A stretch of 64,000 nucleotides of DNA from positions 1 to 64,000 of the forward strand of contig NZ_JAUSXF010000001.1 in NCBI RefSeq assembly GCF_030816475.1, written 5' to 3'. The notes under the pieces were generated by a model, which searched no databases, had not been told where the DNA came from, and saw only the letters and a program-made list of their open reading frames with translations. The position numbers and the translations under genes are program-made. Source of the stretch: Arthrobacter pascens (lineage in GTDB: Bacteria > Actinomycetota > Actinomycetes > Actinomycetales > Micrococcaceae). This document shows positions 55,613 through 64,000 of this stretch, piece after piece. The first letter of the stretch is position 1. Each line of letters begins with the position of its first letter.

Positions 55613-57076
55613 ATGAGCACAAAAGATCTGTCCCAGTCGATCATGAGGCGCAAGCCCGTCGACGACATCGAGGAAGAAAGCAAACACAGCGGGCTGTTCA
55701 AGTCCCTGGGCCTGTGGCAGCTCACCGCCATCGGCGTGGGCGGCATCATCGGCGTCGGGATCTTTTCCCTCGCCGGACTGGTGGCCGCTGGCAGCGGAGA
55801 CCATCCGGGGGTGGGTCCTGCGGTGCTGATCTCGTTCCTCATCGCCGGACTGGCCTCGGCGGCGGCAGCCCTGTCCTACGCAGAGTTCGCCGGCATGATC
55901 CCCCGCGCCGGCTCCGCATACACCTACGGCTATGTCGCCCTTGGCGAGGTGATCGGGTGGTTCATCGGCTGGGACCTGCTGCTCGAGTACATCGCCATTG
56001 TGGCTGTTGTTGCGATCGGTATCTCGGGCTACTTTGACGCCTTCCTGTCCGGAATCGGCATCCACATGCCAGCCTGGATGACCTCCACTGTCGATGAGGG
56101 CAAGGGGGGCGTCATCAACCTTCCCGCCATCCTGGTGTGCCTCCTGGTCACGTGGATCCTCTCCCGCGGCACCAAGGCGTTCGGCCGGTTCGAACTGGTG
56201 GCGGTGGCCATCAAGGTGGTCCTGATCCTCTTCATCATCGGCCTCGGCATCTTCTACATCGACACAAACAACTACAACCCGTTCATGCCCAGCGGCTTCG
56301 GACCGGTAGTGGCCGGCTCCGCCACCGTATTCTTCGCCGTCTTCGGCTATGACGCCATGAGCACCGCCGCAGAGGAAGCCAAGGACGGCAAGAAGCACAT
56401 GCCGAAGGCCATCGTGCTCTCCCTCATCGTGGCGATGCTCCTCTACGTGGCCGCCACCCTGGTCCTGACCGGAATGCAGAACTACAAGGACATCGACCCC
56501 AAGGCCGGCTTCGCCTCCGCGTTCAGCAGCGTGGGCCTGCCAGTGATCGCCACGATCATTTCGGTCTTCGCAGTGCTGTCCATCCTCACCGTGATGCTGA
56601 CCTTCCTGCTCGGAGTCACCCGGGTCTGGTTCTCCATGAGCCGCGACGGGCTCCTGCCCGGCTGGTTCGCCAAGACGGACCGGCACGGCACGCCGCAGCG
56701 CGTTACCTGGATTGCCGGCATCACGTCAGCTTTCCTGGCTGGAGTGTTCCCCATCAAGGAAGTGGCTGACCTGACCAACATCGGCATCCTCGCGGCGTTC
56801 GTCGTCGTCTGCCTTTCCGTGATCATCTTCCGCTACAAGAGGCCCGACACCCCCCGTACCTTCCGGCTTCCGCTGATGCCCCTGGTGCCGGCCTTCGGCA
56901 TCCTGTCCTCGGGCTTCCTGATGACACAGCTTCCGTTTGCCACCTGGATGCGTTTCGTAGCCTGGCTCGTCATCGGCCTGGCCATCTATTTCTTCTACGG
57001 CCGTAAGCACTCGCTCATGAATCCCAATAGCCCGCGCCATGAAAAAGCTGTAGTGATGCAGAGCCCCGTCAGCTGA
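55613..57076 (+). CDS. APC-family amino-acid permease (cationic amino-acid transporter-like)
   Basis: The protein has 487 residues from ATG 55613, supported by AGGAG 6 nt upstream. It has about 12 to 14 helices. The APC core is seen in LTAIGVGGIIGVGIFSLAGL, SFLIAGLASAAAALSYAEFAGMIPRAGSAYTYGYVALGE and FFAVFGYDAMSTAAEEAKD. It is a YfnA/CAT-type importer. Placement between the LysR regulator and putA, with shared operators, suggests proline or a related amino acid as substrate. Confidence 0.92.
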   Translation: MSTKDLSQSIMRRKPVDDIEEESKHSGLFKSLGLWQLTAIGVGGIIGVGIFSLAGLVAAGSGDHPGVGPAVLISFLIAGLASAAAALSYAEFAGMIPRAGSAYTYGYVALGEVIGWFIGWDLLLEYIAIVAVVAIGISGYFDAFLSGIGIHMPAWMTSTVDEGKGGVINLPAILVCLLVTWILSRGTKAFGRFELVAVAIKVVLILFIIGLGIFYIDTNNYNPFMPSGFGPVVAGSATVFFAVFGYDAMSTAAEEAKDGKKHMPKAIVLSLIVAMLLYVAATLVLTGMQNYKDIDPKAGFASAFSSVGLPVIATIISVFAVLSILTVMLTFLLGVTRVWFSMSRDGLLPGWFAKTDRHGTPQRVTWIAGITSAFLAGVFPIKEVADLTNIGILAAFVVVCLSVIIFRYKRPDTPRTFRLPLMPLVPAFGILSSGFLMTQLPFATWMRFVAWLVIGLAIYFFYGRKHSLMNPNSPRHEKAVVMQSPVS

Positions 57077-57142
57077 CCCCCCAACCCTCCCGCAGATCCT
57101 GCAGGTCTTTTTGAGACGCTCCCGCAGATCCCGCATCAATCC

Positions 57143-57186
57143 AGCGAACCCTTCCGCGCATCATGTGCGGGAGGGTTCGCTTTTTG
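57143..57186 (+). terminator. terminator of the amino-acid permease gene
   Basis: AGCGAACCCT and AGGGTTCGC flank an inner CCGC/GCGG pair and the loop. The second arm ends at 57180 and is followed by TTTTT, a textbook intrinsic terminator. Confidence 0.85.
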
Positions 57187-57407
57187 GGTGCGAAACGTGA
57201 GGAAGCGTCAGGGGAAAGGTGCGAAACGTGAGGAAGCGTCAGGGGAAAGGTGCGAAACGTGAGGAAGCGTCGGGGGGAAAGGTGCGAAACGTGAGGAAGC
57301 GTCGGGGGGAAAGGTGCGAAACGTGAGGGAGGGTTTGGGAGAAAGGTGCGAAACGTGAGGAAGCGTCGGGGGGAGAGGTGCGAAACGTGAGAGAGCGTTG
57401 GGGGAAT
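57187..57407. repeat. tandem array of seven 31/32-bp units
   Basis: Units begin at 57187, 57218, 57249, 57281, 57313, 57345 and 57377. Each starts GGTGCGAAACGTGAGGAAGC (variants GAGGGAGG and GAGAGAGC in units 5 and 7) and continues with a G-rich, A-ended stretch of 8 to 9 bp. Periods are 31, 31, then 32 throughout. The core is continuous with no unique spacers. Three decayed units of the same family occur around 6009-6100. Confidence 0.9.
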
Positions 57408-57444
57408 TTATGAACGTTCGGACGGGAAAATAATACGTTGGGTT

Positions 57445-57466
57445 TTCTAACCTGTACTACTTAGAA
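57445..57466. promoter_or_regulatory. LysR-type operator dyad, site 2 (putA promoter)
   Basis: TTCTAA and TTAGAA are separated by 10 bp, extended by two further pairs to TTTTCTAA...TTAGAAAA at 57443-57468. It is centred about 92 bp upstream of the putA start. Sequence and spacing match site 1. Confidence 0.72.
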
Positions 57467-57547
57467 AACATCGCTTTATCTTATGTGATGCCGGGCTCAT
57501 ACTGGTGAATAAGACCAGTACGCACAAGGGAAGAACGAGTACAAGCC

Positions 57548-60500
57548 ATGACCAAAACTGCAATGGAGACCGGTGTTAACACGGGACCGGCTACCTCCAC
57601 CGAACACTCAGATGTTCCCCAGGCGCAGGCCCTTGCGCAGGACACCATCAAGCTGGTGCGCCACTGGCTGACCGAGGCTTCGAAGGTGCCGGTCGATGCT
57701 TCGGCGGAACAGCTGGCGGGCGTCCTCAAGGACCCGAACGGCCTCGACTTCACCGTGGGGTTCGTGGACGGCGTCGTCCGCCCCGAAGACCTTCACGTCG
57801 CGGCCCGCAACCTTGCGGCCCTGGCCCCTAAAGTTCCGGCATTCCTCCCGTGGTACATGCGCAGCGCCGTCCGCGCCGGCGGCACCATGGCCCCCGTCCT
57901 TCCGCAGGTGGTCATCCCCGTCGCCCGCCGCATCCTCCGCGAAATGGTGGGCCACCTGATCGTGGACGCTACCGATGCCAAGCTCGGCCCGGCCATCGCG
58001 AAGATCCGCAAGGACGGCATCAAGCTCAACGTGAACCTCCTCGGCGAGGCAGTGCTGGGTGAGCATGAGGCAAACCGACGGCTCGAAGGCACCCACACCC
58101 TGCTCGGCCGCCCCGACGTGGACTACGTCTCCATCAAGGTGTCCTCCACCGTGGCCCCGCACTCTGCCTGGGGATTCGATGAAGCCGTGGAGCACGTCGT
58201 CGAAAAGCTCACCCCGCTCTTCGCCAAGGCCGCCTCCTTCCCCAAGGCCAAGTTCATCAACCTGGACATGGAGGAGTACAAGGACCTGGACATGACCATT
58301 GCGGTCTTCACCAGGATCCTGGACAAGCCCGAATTCAAGAACCTCGAGGCTGGCATCGTGCTGCAGGCCTACCTCCCGGATGCGCTCTCGGCCATGATCC
58401 GCCTCCAGGACTGGGCAGCAGCCCGACGTGCCGAAGGCGGCGCAGCCATCAAGGTGCGCGTGGTCAAGGGCGCCAACCTGCCCATGGAGCACGTGGAGGC
58501 TTCCCTTCACGGCTGGCCGCTGGCCACCTGGGACACCAAGCAGGATTCTGACACCAACTACAAGCGGGTCATCAACTACGCCCTGCACCCGGAACGCATC
58601 CGCAACATCAGGATCGGCGTGGCCGGCCACAACCTCTTCGACATCGCCTTCGCCTGGTTGCTGGCCAAACAGCGCGGCATCGCGGATACCGCACCTCAGA
58701 GTATCGAGTTCGAAATGCTCCTGGGGATGGCACAGGGCCAGGCCGAAGCCGTGAAGAAGGACGTCGGCTCGCTGCTGCTGTACACGCCGGTAGTGCACCC
58801 GGCCGAGTTCGACGTCGCCATTGCCTACCTGATCCGCCGCCTGGAAGAGGGCGCCAGCCAGGAAAACTTCATGTCCGCCGTCTTCGAGCTCAGCGAGAAC
58901 GAAGCCCTTTTCGAGCGTGAGAAGCAGCGCTTCCTGGCCTCACTGGAACAGCTCGACGACGCCGTCCCCCCGGCGAACCGCCGGCAGAACCGTGCGCTTC
59001 CGGCAGCCCCGATGCCGCACGACCACTTTGAGAACACTCCGGATACCGATCCGTCCGTGCCCGCCAACCGGGACTGGGGCCGGGCCATGCTGGACCGCGT
59101 CCCGGCCTCCACCCTGGGTAACGCCTCCGTTGAGGCCGCCACCATCACCGACGCTGACACCCTCGACAGGGTGATCGGCACCGCCGTCGAAAAAGGCAAG
59201 GCCTGGGGCGCCATGTCCGGCGACGAACGCGCCGAGATCCTGCACCGTGCCGGCGAGGTGCTGGAAGCCCGCCGCGCCGACCTCCTTGAAGTGATGGCCA
59301 GTGAAACCGGCAAGACCATCGACCAGGGAGACCCCGAGGTCAGCGAGGCAGTGGACTTTGCGCATTACTACGCCGAGTCCGCCCGGAAGCTGGAAAAGGT
59401 CGACGGCGCCACGTTCGTCCCGGCGAGCCTCACCGTGGTCACCCCGCCGTGGAACTTCCCGGTCGCCATCCCCGCCGGGTCCACCCTCGCGGCACTCGCC
59501 GCCGGCTCCGCCGTCGTGATCAAACCTGCCAAGCAGGCCGCCCGCAGCGGCGCCGTCATGATCGAAGCCCTGTGGGAAGCCGGCGTGCCCCGCGACGTGC
59601 TGACCATGGTGCAGCTGGGCGAACGCGAACTCGGCCGGCAGCTGATCTCCCACCCGGCCGTGGACCGCGTGATCCTCACCGGCGGCTACGAGACCGCCGA
59701 ACTGTTCCGCTCCTTCCGCAAAGACCTGCCGCTCCTGGCCGAGACAAGCGGCAAGAACGCCATCATCGTCACGCCCAGCGCCGACCTCGACCTGGCAGCG
59801 AAAGACGTGGCCTACTCCGCGTTCGGCCACGCCGGCCAGAAGTGCTCTGCCGCCTCGCTAGTGATCCTGGTCGGCTCGGTAGCCACATCCAGGCGGTTCC
59901 ACAACCAGCTGATCGACGCCGTGACCTCGCTGAAGGTGGGCTACCCCGAGGATCCCACCAGCCAGATGGGCCCGATCATCGAGCCGGCCAACGGCAAGCT
60001 GCTGAACGCCCTCACCACCCTCGGCGAAGGCGAGAGCTGGGCGGTTGAGCCCAGGAAACTGGACGAAACCGGACGCCTCTGGAGCCCGGGCGTGCGCCAC
60101 GGCGTCAGGCGCGGATCCTACTTCCACCTCACCGAGTTCTTCGGGCCGGTCCTTGGCGTCATGACCGCAAAGACCCTGGAGGAGGCCATCGCCATCCAGA
60201 ACCAGATCGAGTACGGCCTCACGGCAGGACTTCACTCGCTGAGCCCGGACGAGCTCGGCGTCTGGCTGGACTCGATCCAGGCCGGCAACCTGTACGTCAA
60301 CCGCGGCATTACCGGTGCCATCGTTCAGCGCCAGCCCTTCGGCGGCTGGAAGAAGTCGGCCGTCGGCGCCGGAACCAAGGCAGGAGGGCCCAACTACCTG
60401 GTCGGCCTGGGTGACTGGGTCAGCAGCACCAGCTCGGCCGGAACCCGGGTCACCAACCCCGGTGTCCGCCGGATCGTGAACGCGGCTGCCGACGCCCTGG

Positions 60501-61054
60501 AACCCGCCGAGCTGGAGCAGCTGCAGCGTTCGCTTGCCTCGGACGCCCAGGCCTGGTCTGACGAGTTCGGCACAGCCAAGGATGTCTCGGGACTCAGCGC
60601 GGAACGCAATGTCTTCCGCTACCGTCCGCTGCCTGTGACGGTCCGGCTCTCCGAAGGCGCCCCGCTGGCCTCCCTGGCGCGGACTGTGGCCGCAGGTATG
60701 GTGGCGGGCTCCGCCCTCACCGTCTCCACCGCCGTCGAACTTCCCGCCCAGCTGCGGGCCGTGTTCACCGGCCTGGATATCGACGTCACGGTGGAGTCCG
60801 ACGCCGGGTGGCTGGCTTCGGCTGCACGGCTCGCCGCCAGCGGCAAGCTGTCCGGAGCCCGGATCCGGCTCATCGGAGGGGACGCCCGGGCGCTGGCGGA
60901 AGCAACGGACGGGCGTCCGGATCTGGCGGTCTACGCCCACCCGGTCACCGAGGCCGGGCGGGTGGAGCTGCTGCCGTTCCTTCACGAGCAGGCCATCAGC
61001 ATCACAGCGCACCGCTTCGGCACGCCGAACCACCTCTCCGACGCACTCATCTAA
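57548..61054 (+). CDS. putA: bifunctional proline dehydrogenase / L-glutamate gamma-semialdehyde dehydrogenase
   Basis: The protein has 1168 residues and oxidises proline to glutamate in two steps. Residues ~80-480 are the FAD proline dehydrogenase barrel (VSIKVSST, EEYKDLDMTIAVF, AYLPDALSAMIRLQDW, VRVVKGANLPMEHVEA). Residues ~520-980 are the aldehyde dehydrogenase (TPPWNFPVAIPAGS, LAETSGKNA with Glu732, GHAGQKCSAAS with nucleophile Cys766, QPFGGWKKSAVG). A C-terminal ~170-residue region follows. There is no N-terminal ribbon-helix-helix DNA-binding domain, so it is not self-regulating as in enterobacteria; this fits control by the nearby LysR protein. Confidence 0.96.
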   Translation: MTKTAMETGVNTGPATSTEHSDVPQAQALAQDTIKLVRHWLTEASKVPVDASAEQLAGVLKDPNGLDFTVGFVDGVVRPEDLHVAARNLAALAPKVPAFLPWYMRSAVRAGGTMAPVLPQVVIPVARRILREMVGHLIVDATDAKLGPAIAKIRKDGIKLNVNLLGEAVLGEHEANRRLEGTHTLLGRPDVDYVSIKVSSTVAPHSAWGFDEAVEHVVEKLTPLFAKAASFPKAKFINLDMEEYKDLDMTIAVFTRILDKPEFKNLEAGIVLQAYLPDALSAMIRLQDWAAARRAEGGAAIKVRVVKGANLPMEHVEASLHGWPLATWDTKQDSDTNYKRVINYALHPERIRNIRIGVAGHNLFDIAFAWLLAKQRGIADTAPQSIEFEMLLGMAQGQAEAVKKDVGSLLLYTPVVHPAEFDVAIAYLIRRLEEGASQENFMSAVFELSENEALFEREKQRFLASLEQLDDAVPPANRRQNRALPAAPMPHDHFENTPDTDPSVPANRDWGRAMLDRVPASTLGNASVEAATITDADTLDRVIGTAVEKGKAWGAMSGDERAEILHRAGEVLEARRADLLEVMASETGKTIDQGDPEVSEAVDFAHYYAESARKLEKVDGATFVPASLTVVTPPWNFPVAIPAGSTLAALAAGSAVVIKPAKQAARSGAVMIEALWEAGVPRDVLTMVQLGERELGRQLISHPAVDRVILTGGYETAELFRSFRKDLPLLAETSGKNAIIVTPSADLDLAAKDVAYSAFGHAGQKCSAASLVILVGSVATSRRFHNQLIDAVTSLKVGYPEDPTSQMGPIIEPANGKLLNALTTLGEGESWAVEPRKLDETGRLWSPGVRHGVRRGSYFHLTEFFGPVLGVMTAKTLEEAIAIQNQIEYGLTAGLHSLSPDELGVWLDSIQAGNLYVNRGITGAIVQRQPFGGWKKSAVGAGTKAGGPNYLVGLGDWVSSTSSAGTRVTNPGVRRIVNAAADALEPAELEQLQRSLASDAQAWSDEFGTAKDVSGLSAERNVFRYRPLPVTVRLSEGAPLASLARTVAAGMVAGSALTVSTAVELPAQLRAVFTGLDIDVTVESDAGWLASAARLAASGKLSGARIRLIGGDARALAEATDGRPDLAVYAHPVTEAGRVELLPFLHEQAISITAHRFGTPNHLSDALI

Positions 61055-61129
61055 GTCGCCCGCCTAAGTCGGGCCCGCCTACGACCCCCGGGCCTAAGCC
61101 AACGGGGGATAAAGAGCGGGGATACAGGA

Positions 61130-61166
61130 AGGCCTGGCGGCCACCCCAAGGGTGGCCGCCAGGCCT
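61130..61166 (+). terminator. putA terminator
   Basis: A perfect 17-bp stem (61130-61146 with 61150-61166) has a 3-nt loop and is followed by the T-rich CTGTTGTGTTCTTGG. It lies about 75 nt after the putA stop and could also serve the convergent small gene. Confidence 0.9.
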
Positions 61167-61234
61167 CTGTTGTGTTCTTGGTTTGTGGTTCAGTTGGCCG
61201 TGCTGGCTGCGCGGCGGTTAGAGACCTTCGGAAG

Positions 61235-61549
61235 TCAGCCCAGGTACCAGCCCGGGGGCGCCCAGGACATCGGAACGCTGTGGGCGGAAAAATCTTCGCA
61301 GCGGGTGCAGGTGTACGCGACCTCGCCAAGAGTCTTCACGCCTCCGTCACGCCGGAAGACTGGCGGGACATAGGACTCAAGGTAGATGAATTCGTCAGTG
61401 CCGCACTTTTCGCAGGTGGGCTTCCCGACGTACTCGGACTCGACGGTCGCGATGCCGGATCCGAGGCTGGAATGGCGGGTCAGCGGGCGCGCCGTATTCA
61501 GGGGGCGTGCATGTGCTGAGTGGATTTGGGTGTTCCTGGCTGTCGTCAT
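61235..61549 (-). CDS. small zinc-ribbon-like protein of unknown function
   Basis: The protein has 104 residues from ATG 61549; a longer frame to 61630 is possible. It has two CxxC pairs (PTCEKCGTDEF and AYTCTRCEDF) spaced by about 35 residues, consistent with a zinc ribbon. The C-terminus APPGWYLG is short and conserved-looking. The start is weakly supported by its ribosome site. No function is assigned. Confidence 0.65.
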   Translation of the reverse strand: MTTARNTQIHSAHARPLNTARPLTRHSSLGSGIATVESEYVGKPTCEKCGTDEFIYLESYVPPVFRRDGGVKTLGEVAYTCTRCEDFSAHSVPMSWAPPGWYLG

Positions 61550-61718
61550 TGGCTGCCTATCCCGAACACGCCGGCCCATGGGCTTGCAGGGCGCGCTCGT
61601 ATGGTTGAACTGGCCCTCTGCTTGACCCATGGGAAATCAGCATAGTTTATGCGAGCTTCTTCTTCAATGGCTTTGCCGGCCCTCCGCTGCTGGCCCGGGC
61701 CGCGGCTTCCGGCGGCCG

Positions 61719-62585
61719 TCAATCTGACCGCTTCAGCGTCCTGCCCACAATTGCCTGGGTCAGGGCGTCGATCACCTCAGAGTTCGCCAGCGGATTGCGG
61801 ATCAGGGTGAAATCGACGTCCCCTACCGGCGGAAGGTCGAACCGTCGGGTGATGATCCTGAGGTCCTCCGGCACCAGCGACGACGGCATCACGGCCACGC
61901 CGATCCCGGCCCGGACCGCCGCGAGGGCCCCGCTGATCTGCCGGGTAGTGCACGTGATCCGCCAGGTCCGGCCGTGTGACTCCAAGGCGTCAATGGCCAG
62001 CTTCCGGCTGAGACTGGGCGAAGGGTAGGCGATCAGCGGCACCGGATGGCCGGGTTCCAGCGACGTCTGCTCCTGGCCCACCCACGAGAAGGAATCGTGC
62101 TGCACCACTGTGCCGTCCTTGGCTCCGGCCACCCACTTCACAAACACCAGGTCCAGCTGGCCGGCATTGAGCTTCCTGTACAGCTGATCGCTCTGGCCGA
62201 CCGTGAGCTCAAGGTTGATCTGGGGGTAAATCTGCCGGAACTCGCGCAGGATCCGGGGCAGGCCTGTGATGGCGAGGTCATCGGCCGTGCCGAAGCGCAG
62301 CCGGCCGCGCATGGCCGAACCGGAGAAATAGCGCGAGGCGGCATCGTGTGCGGAGAGGATAGTACGGGCGAACCCGGCCATGGCATCGCCGTTGTCCGTC
62401 AGCCGGACGTCCCGGGTGTCCCGGCTTATCAGGACACGCTTGGCCGCTGCCTCCAGTTTGCGGATGTGCTGGCTGATGGTTGGCTGCGCCAGCCCCAGCC
62501 GCTCGGCCGCTTTGGTGAAGCTCAGCGTTTCGGCTACCGCTAAGAAGGACCGGAGCTGGGTAGGTTCAAACACGGGGGACTCCAT
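61719..62585 (-). CDS. LysR-family transcriptional regulator
   Basis: The protein has 288 residues. The winged helix is at residues 6-65 (EPTQLRSFLAVAETLSFTKAAERLGLAQPTISQHIRKLEAA), then a substrate-binding domain (RLRFGTADDLAITGLPRILREFRQIYPQINLELTVGQ). It diverges from the MFS exporter gene with a palindromic stretch between them, so it most likely controls that transporter. Confidence 0.93.
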   Translation of the reverse strand: MESPVFEPTQLRSFLAVAETLSFTKAAERLGLAQPTISQHIRKLEAAAKRVLISRDTRDVRLTDNGDAMAGFARTILSAHDAASRYFSGSAMRGRLRFGTADDLAITGLPRILREFRQIYPQINLELTVGQSDQLYRKLNAGQLDLVFVKWVAGAKDGTVVQHDSFSWVGQEQTSLEPGHPVPLIAYPSPSLSRKLAIDALESHGRTWRITCTTRQISGALAAVRAGIGVAVMPSSLVPEDLRIITRRFDLPPVGDVDFTLIRNPLANSEVIDALTQAIVGRTLKRSD

Positions 62586-62661
62586 CTGCTGCCGGGCTTG
62601 TTGGTTCAGCTACGGCTGGTAGGCAGGCCGTGGCGGGCATCATTACGGATTGCAATGCTAG

Positions 62662-62686
62662 TTATAGGCACAATAGGCCTACATAA
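62662..62686. promoter_or_regulatory. candidate LysR operator between regulator and MFS gene
   Basis: TTATAGGC at 62662 and ATAGGCC at 62673 are direct half-sites; TAGGCCTA at 62674-62681 is an 8-bp palindrome and the whole is framed by TTAT...ATAA. AT-rich compared with its surroundings, it is suited to a LysR site with overlapping promoter. Confidence 0.45.
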
Positions 62687-62749
62687 TCGTGCGGCACCAG
62701 CTTAGCGTTAAGGGCATCCCGACCCGCCCGATAACTTGAGGACACCCCT

Positions 62750-64000
62750 GTGGCACCCCCACCGCCGTCGTCGGCCACCGTCAGCCAGCCCGTCATCGAC
62801 TCCGCCTCCTCCCAGACCCAGCCCCTCGCCGTCGTGAGTGAACGTCTTCCCTGGAAGCACACGTTCATCTCCCTGAGGGTTCCCAACTTCCGCATCTTCG
62901 CCATCGGGCACTTTGTCGCCGTGATCGCCGTCTGGATGCAGCGCATCGCCCAGGACTGGATGGTCCTGGAGCTGTCCGGCTCGGTCACCGCCGTGGGCAT
63001 CACCGTAGCGCTGCAGTTCATGCCGTCCCTCTTCCTGGGGCCATGGGCCGGAATGATGGCGGACAGGTTCGCCAAGCGGAAGATCCTGATCCTGTGCCAG
63101 TCCGTGGCCGGGGTCCTCGCGGCAGCACTCGCCACCCTGTCGCTGAGCGGCGTGGTTGAGGTCTGGCACGTGTACGCCATCGCCTTGGTGCTGGGCCTCG
63201 TCACGGTGCTGGACCAGCCAGCCAGGCAGGTGTTCGTTAACGAGCTCGTGGGACCGAAATACCTGCGCAACGCGATCAGCGTCAACTCCACCACGTTCCA
63301 GCTGGGCGGCCTGATCGGCCCGGCGCTGGCGGGGCTGCTCCTGACCGCCGTCGGAGCCGGCTGGGCCTTCGCCGCGAACGCCGTCGCCTGCTGCTCCACT
63401 GTCACCATGCTGCTCATCCTGCGCAGGGACCAGTTGTTCGTCAGCGCCCCGGCGCCCAAGCGGAAGGGCATGCTGCGGGAGGGGCTGCGGTACGCGCTGA
63501 GCAAACCCACGATTTACTGGCCATGGCTGATGGCAGGGTTCATCGCCGTGTTTTCCATGAGCCTCCCGGTCCTGCTGGCAGCCTATGCGGACCACGTGTT
63601 CGACGTCGGCGCCGGCGGGTACGGCCTGCTCAATGCCCTGGTTGCCCTCGGAGCCCTCACCGGCGCGGTCGCCTCCACGCGCCGGCGGCAGCTGCGGCTC
63701 CGGTCAGTGGTTTTTTGCGCCGGGATGTACGGGATCATGCTGTGCCTGGCGGCCCTGGCGCCGTCCATGGTGTGGTTCGGCGCTGTGATGGTCCTGTCCG
63801 GATTCTGGTGCCTGATGTTCCTTACGGGCTCCAACCAGCTGGTCCAGATCAGCTCCAACCTGGGGATACGCGGCCGGGTCATGAGCCTGTACATCATGGT
63901 GCTGATCGGCGGGCAGGCCATCGGCGGTCCCATGCTCGGCTGGATCGCCGAACACGCGGACCCGCACGTGGCACTGCTGGTGTCCGGCGGGGTGCCGGCG
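62750..64000 (+). CDS. MFS transporter (EntS-like exporter), 3' end outside window
   Basis: The open frame runs 417 codons from GTG 62750 to the window edge without a stop; GAGGAC precedes the start. After a Pro/Ser-rich N-terminus of about 40 residues come MFS helices: NFRIFAIGHFVAVIAVWMQRIAQDWMVLELSGS, FLGPWAGMMADRFAKRK (motif A), VLDQPARQVFVNELVG and the second-half start GLLNALVALGALTGAVASTRRR. The pattern fits the EntS/PF05977 exporter group. It was found by direct translation, as it has no stop inside the window. Confidence 0.9.
   Translation, partial: MAPPPPSSATVSQPVIDSASSQTQPLAVVSERLPWKHTFISLRVPNFRIFAIGHFVAVIAVWMQRIAQDWMVLELSGSVTAVGITVALQFMPSLFLGPWAGMMADRFAKRKILILCQSVAGVLAAALATLSLSGVVEVWHVYAIALVLGLVTVLDQPARQVFVNELVGPKYLRNAISVNSTTFQLGGLIGPALAGLLLTAVGAGWAFAANAVACCSTVTMLLILRRDQLFVSAPAPKRKGMLREGLRYALSKPTIYWPWLMAGFIAVFSMSLPVLLAAYADHVFDVGAGGYGLLNALVALGALTGAVASTRRRQLRLRSVVFCAGMYGIMLCLAALAPSMVWFGAVMVLSGFWCLMFLTGSNQLVQISSNLGIRGRVMSLYIMVLIGGQAIGGPMLGWIAEHADPHVALLVSGGVPA

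Larger units (their letters stand above)
57077..57547 (+). other. intergenic region: terminator, tandem repeats, putA promoter
   Basis: No gene was seen in these 471 bp. In order it holds a hairpin terminator (57143-57186), a seven-unit tandem repeat (57187-57407), an AT-richer stretch and the LysR-type dyad at 57445-57466, then about 80 bp of leader. The ribosome site GGGAAGAACGAG before the putA ATG is modest. Confidence 0.7.

Noticed and set aside
54539..56686. 715-codon frame including the LysR regulator
   Set aside because: The upstream part is antisense to the permease and is Glu/Asp/Gly/His-rich shadow sequence; the LysR protein starts at 55456.
57187..57407. CRISPR array
   Set aside because: The units abut with only 8-9 bp of G/A-rich, near-identical filler between cores. 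There are no unique spacers and no cas genes nearby.

Overview
The window comes from a high-GC Gram-positive soil actinobacterium. The 16S and 23S sequences, the long 16S-23S spacer without tRNAs, the actinobacterial extra helix in 23S, and gene content (HU, panD, PutA, LLM flavin monooxygenases, many sugar ABC transporters) point to Arthrobacter or Pseudarthrobacter (Micrococcaceae). The genus is inferred from familiarity; no search was run. No phage, transposase, CRISPR array or tRNA was seen.

Layout. (1) 1-5.9 kb: a complete rRNA operon (16S-23S-5S) with boxA-like leader motifs, RNase III-type processing stems and a strong terminator. (2) 6.0-12 kb: an HU gene, a CopD-CtaG membrane fusion broken by a one-base frameshift near 8500, a thioredoxin-NHL protein, and a DUF559 nuclease-like gene. 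(3) 12-17.5 kb, minus strand: a membrane-anchored unknown, a HerA/DUF853 ATPase, a GNAT acetyltransferase and a large FAD/NAD(P)-binding protein. (4) 17.7-28.6 kb: a polar amino-acid-type ABC transporter translationally chained to flavin (luciferase-like) monooxygenases and a DUF1684 protein, with a second paralogous binding protein, an aldo/keto reductase and another LLM enzyme. The set resembles thioether or organosulfur amino-acid scavenging loci. (5) 28.9-31.6 kb: a trehalose-phosphatase-like/GH15 fusion whose phosphatase active site has lost its key aspartates.

(6) 31.6-46.9 kb: a bidirectional amino-sugar locus. The left arm (RpiR regulator, SIS protein, ABC binding protein, two permeases, epimerase) and the right arm (BadF-type kinase, NagB, NagA, DUF5107-TPR protein, SemiSWEET, AgaS-like SIS protein, ROK kinase, PfkB kinase, class II aldolase) diverge from a 79-bp promoter region. 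Together they can be read as uptake of N-acetylglucosamine and/or N-acetylgalactosamine, phosphorylation, deacetylation, deamination/isomerisation, then a tagatose-6-phosphate-type kinase and aldolase. (7) 46.9-52.9 kb: a LacI repressor and a rhamnose-type ABC transporter, with two matching LacI-like operators between them. (8) 53-61.1 kb: an AEC transporter, panD, then a LysR regulator, an APC amino-acid permease and PutA. The LysR/permease and putA promoters share the same 22-bp dyad, which suggests a small proline regulon. (9) 61.2-64 kb: a small zinc-ribbon protein and a LysR/MFS divergent pair; the MFS gene runs off the end.

Non-coding structure of note: a seven-unit 31/32-bp tandem repeat at 57.2 kb with a decayed three-unit relative at 6.0 kb, a dispersed inverted-repeat family at 10.9, 11.9 and 28.6 kb, and several dyads that look like operators.
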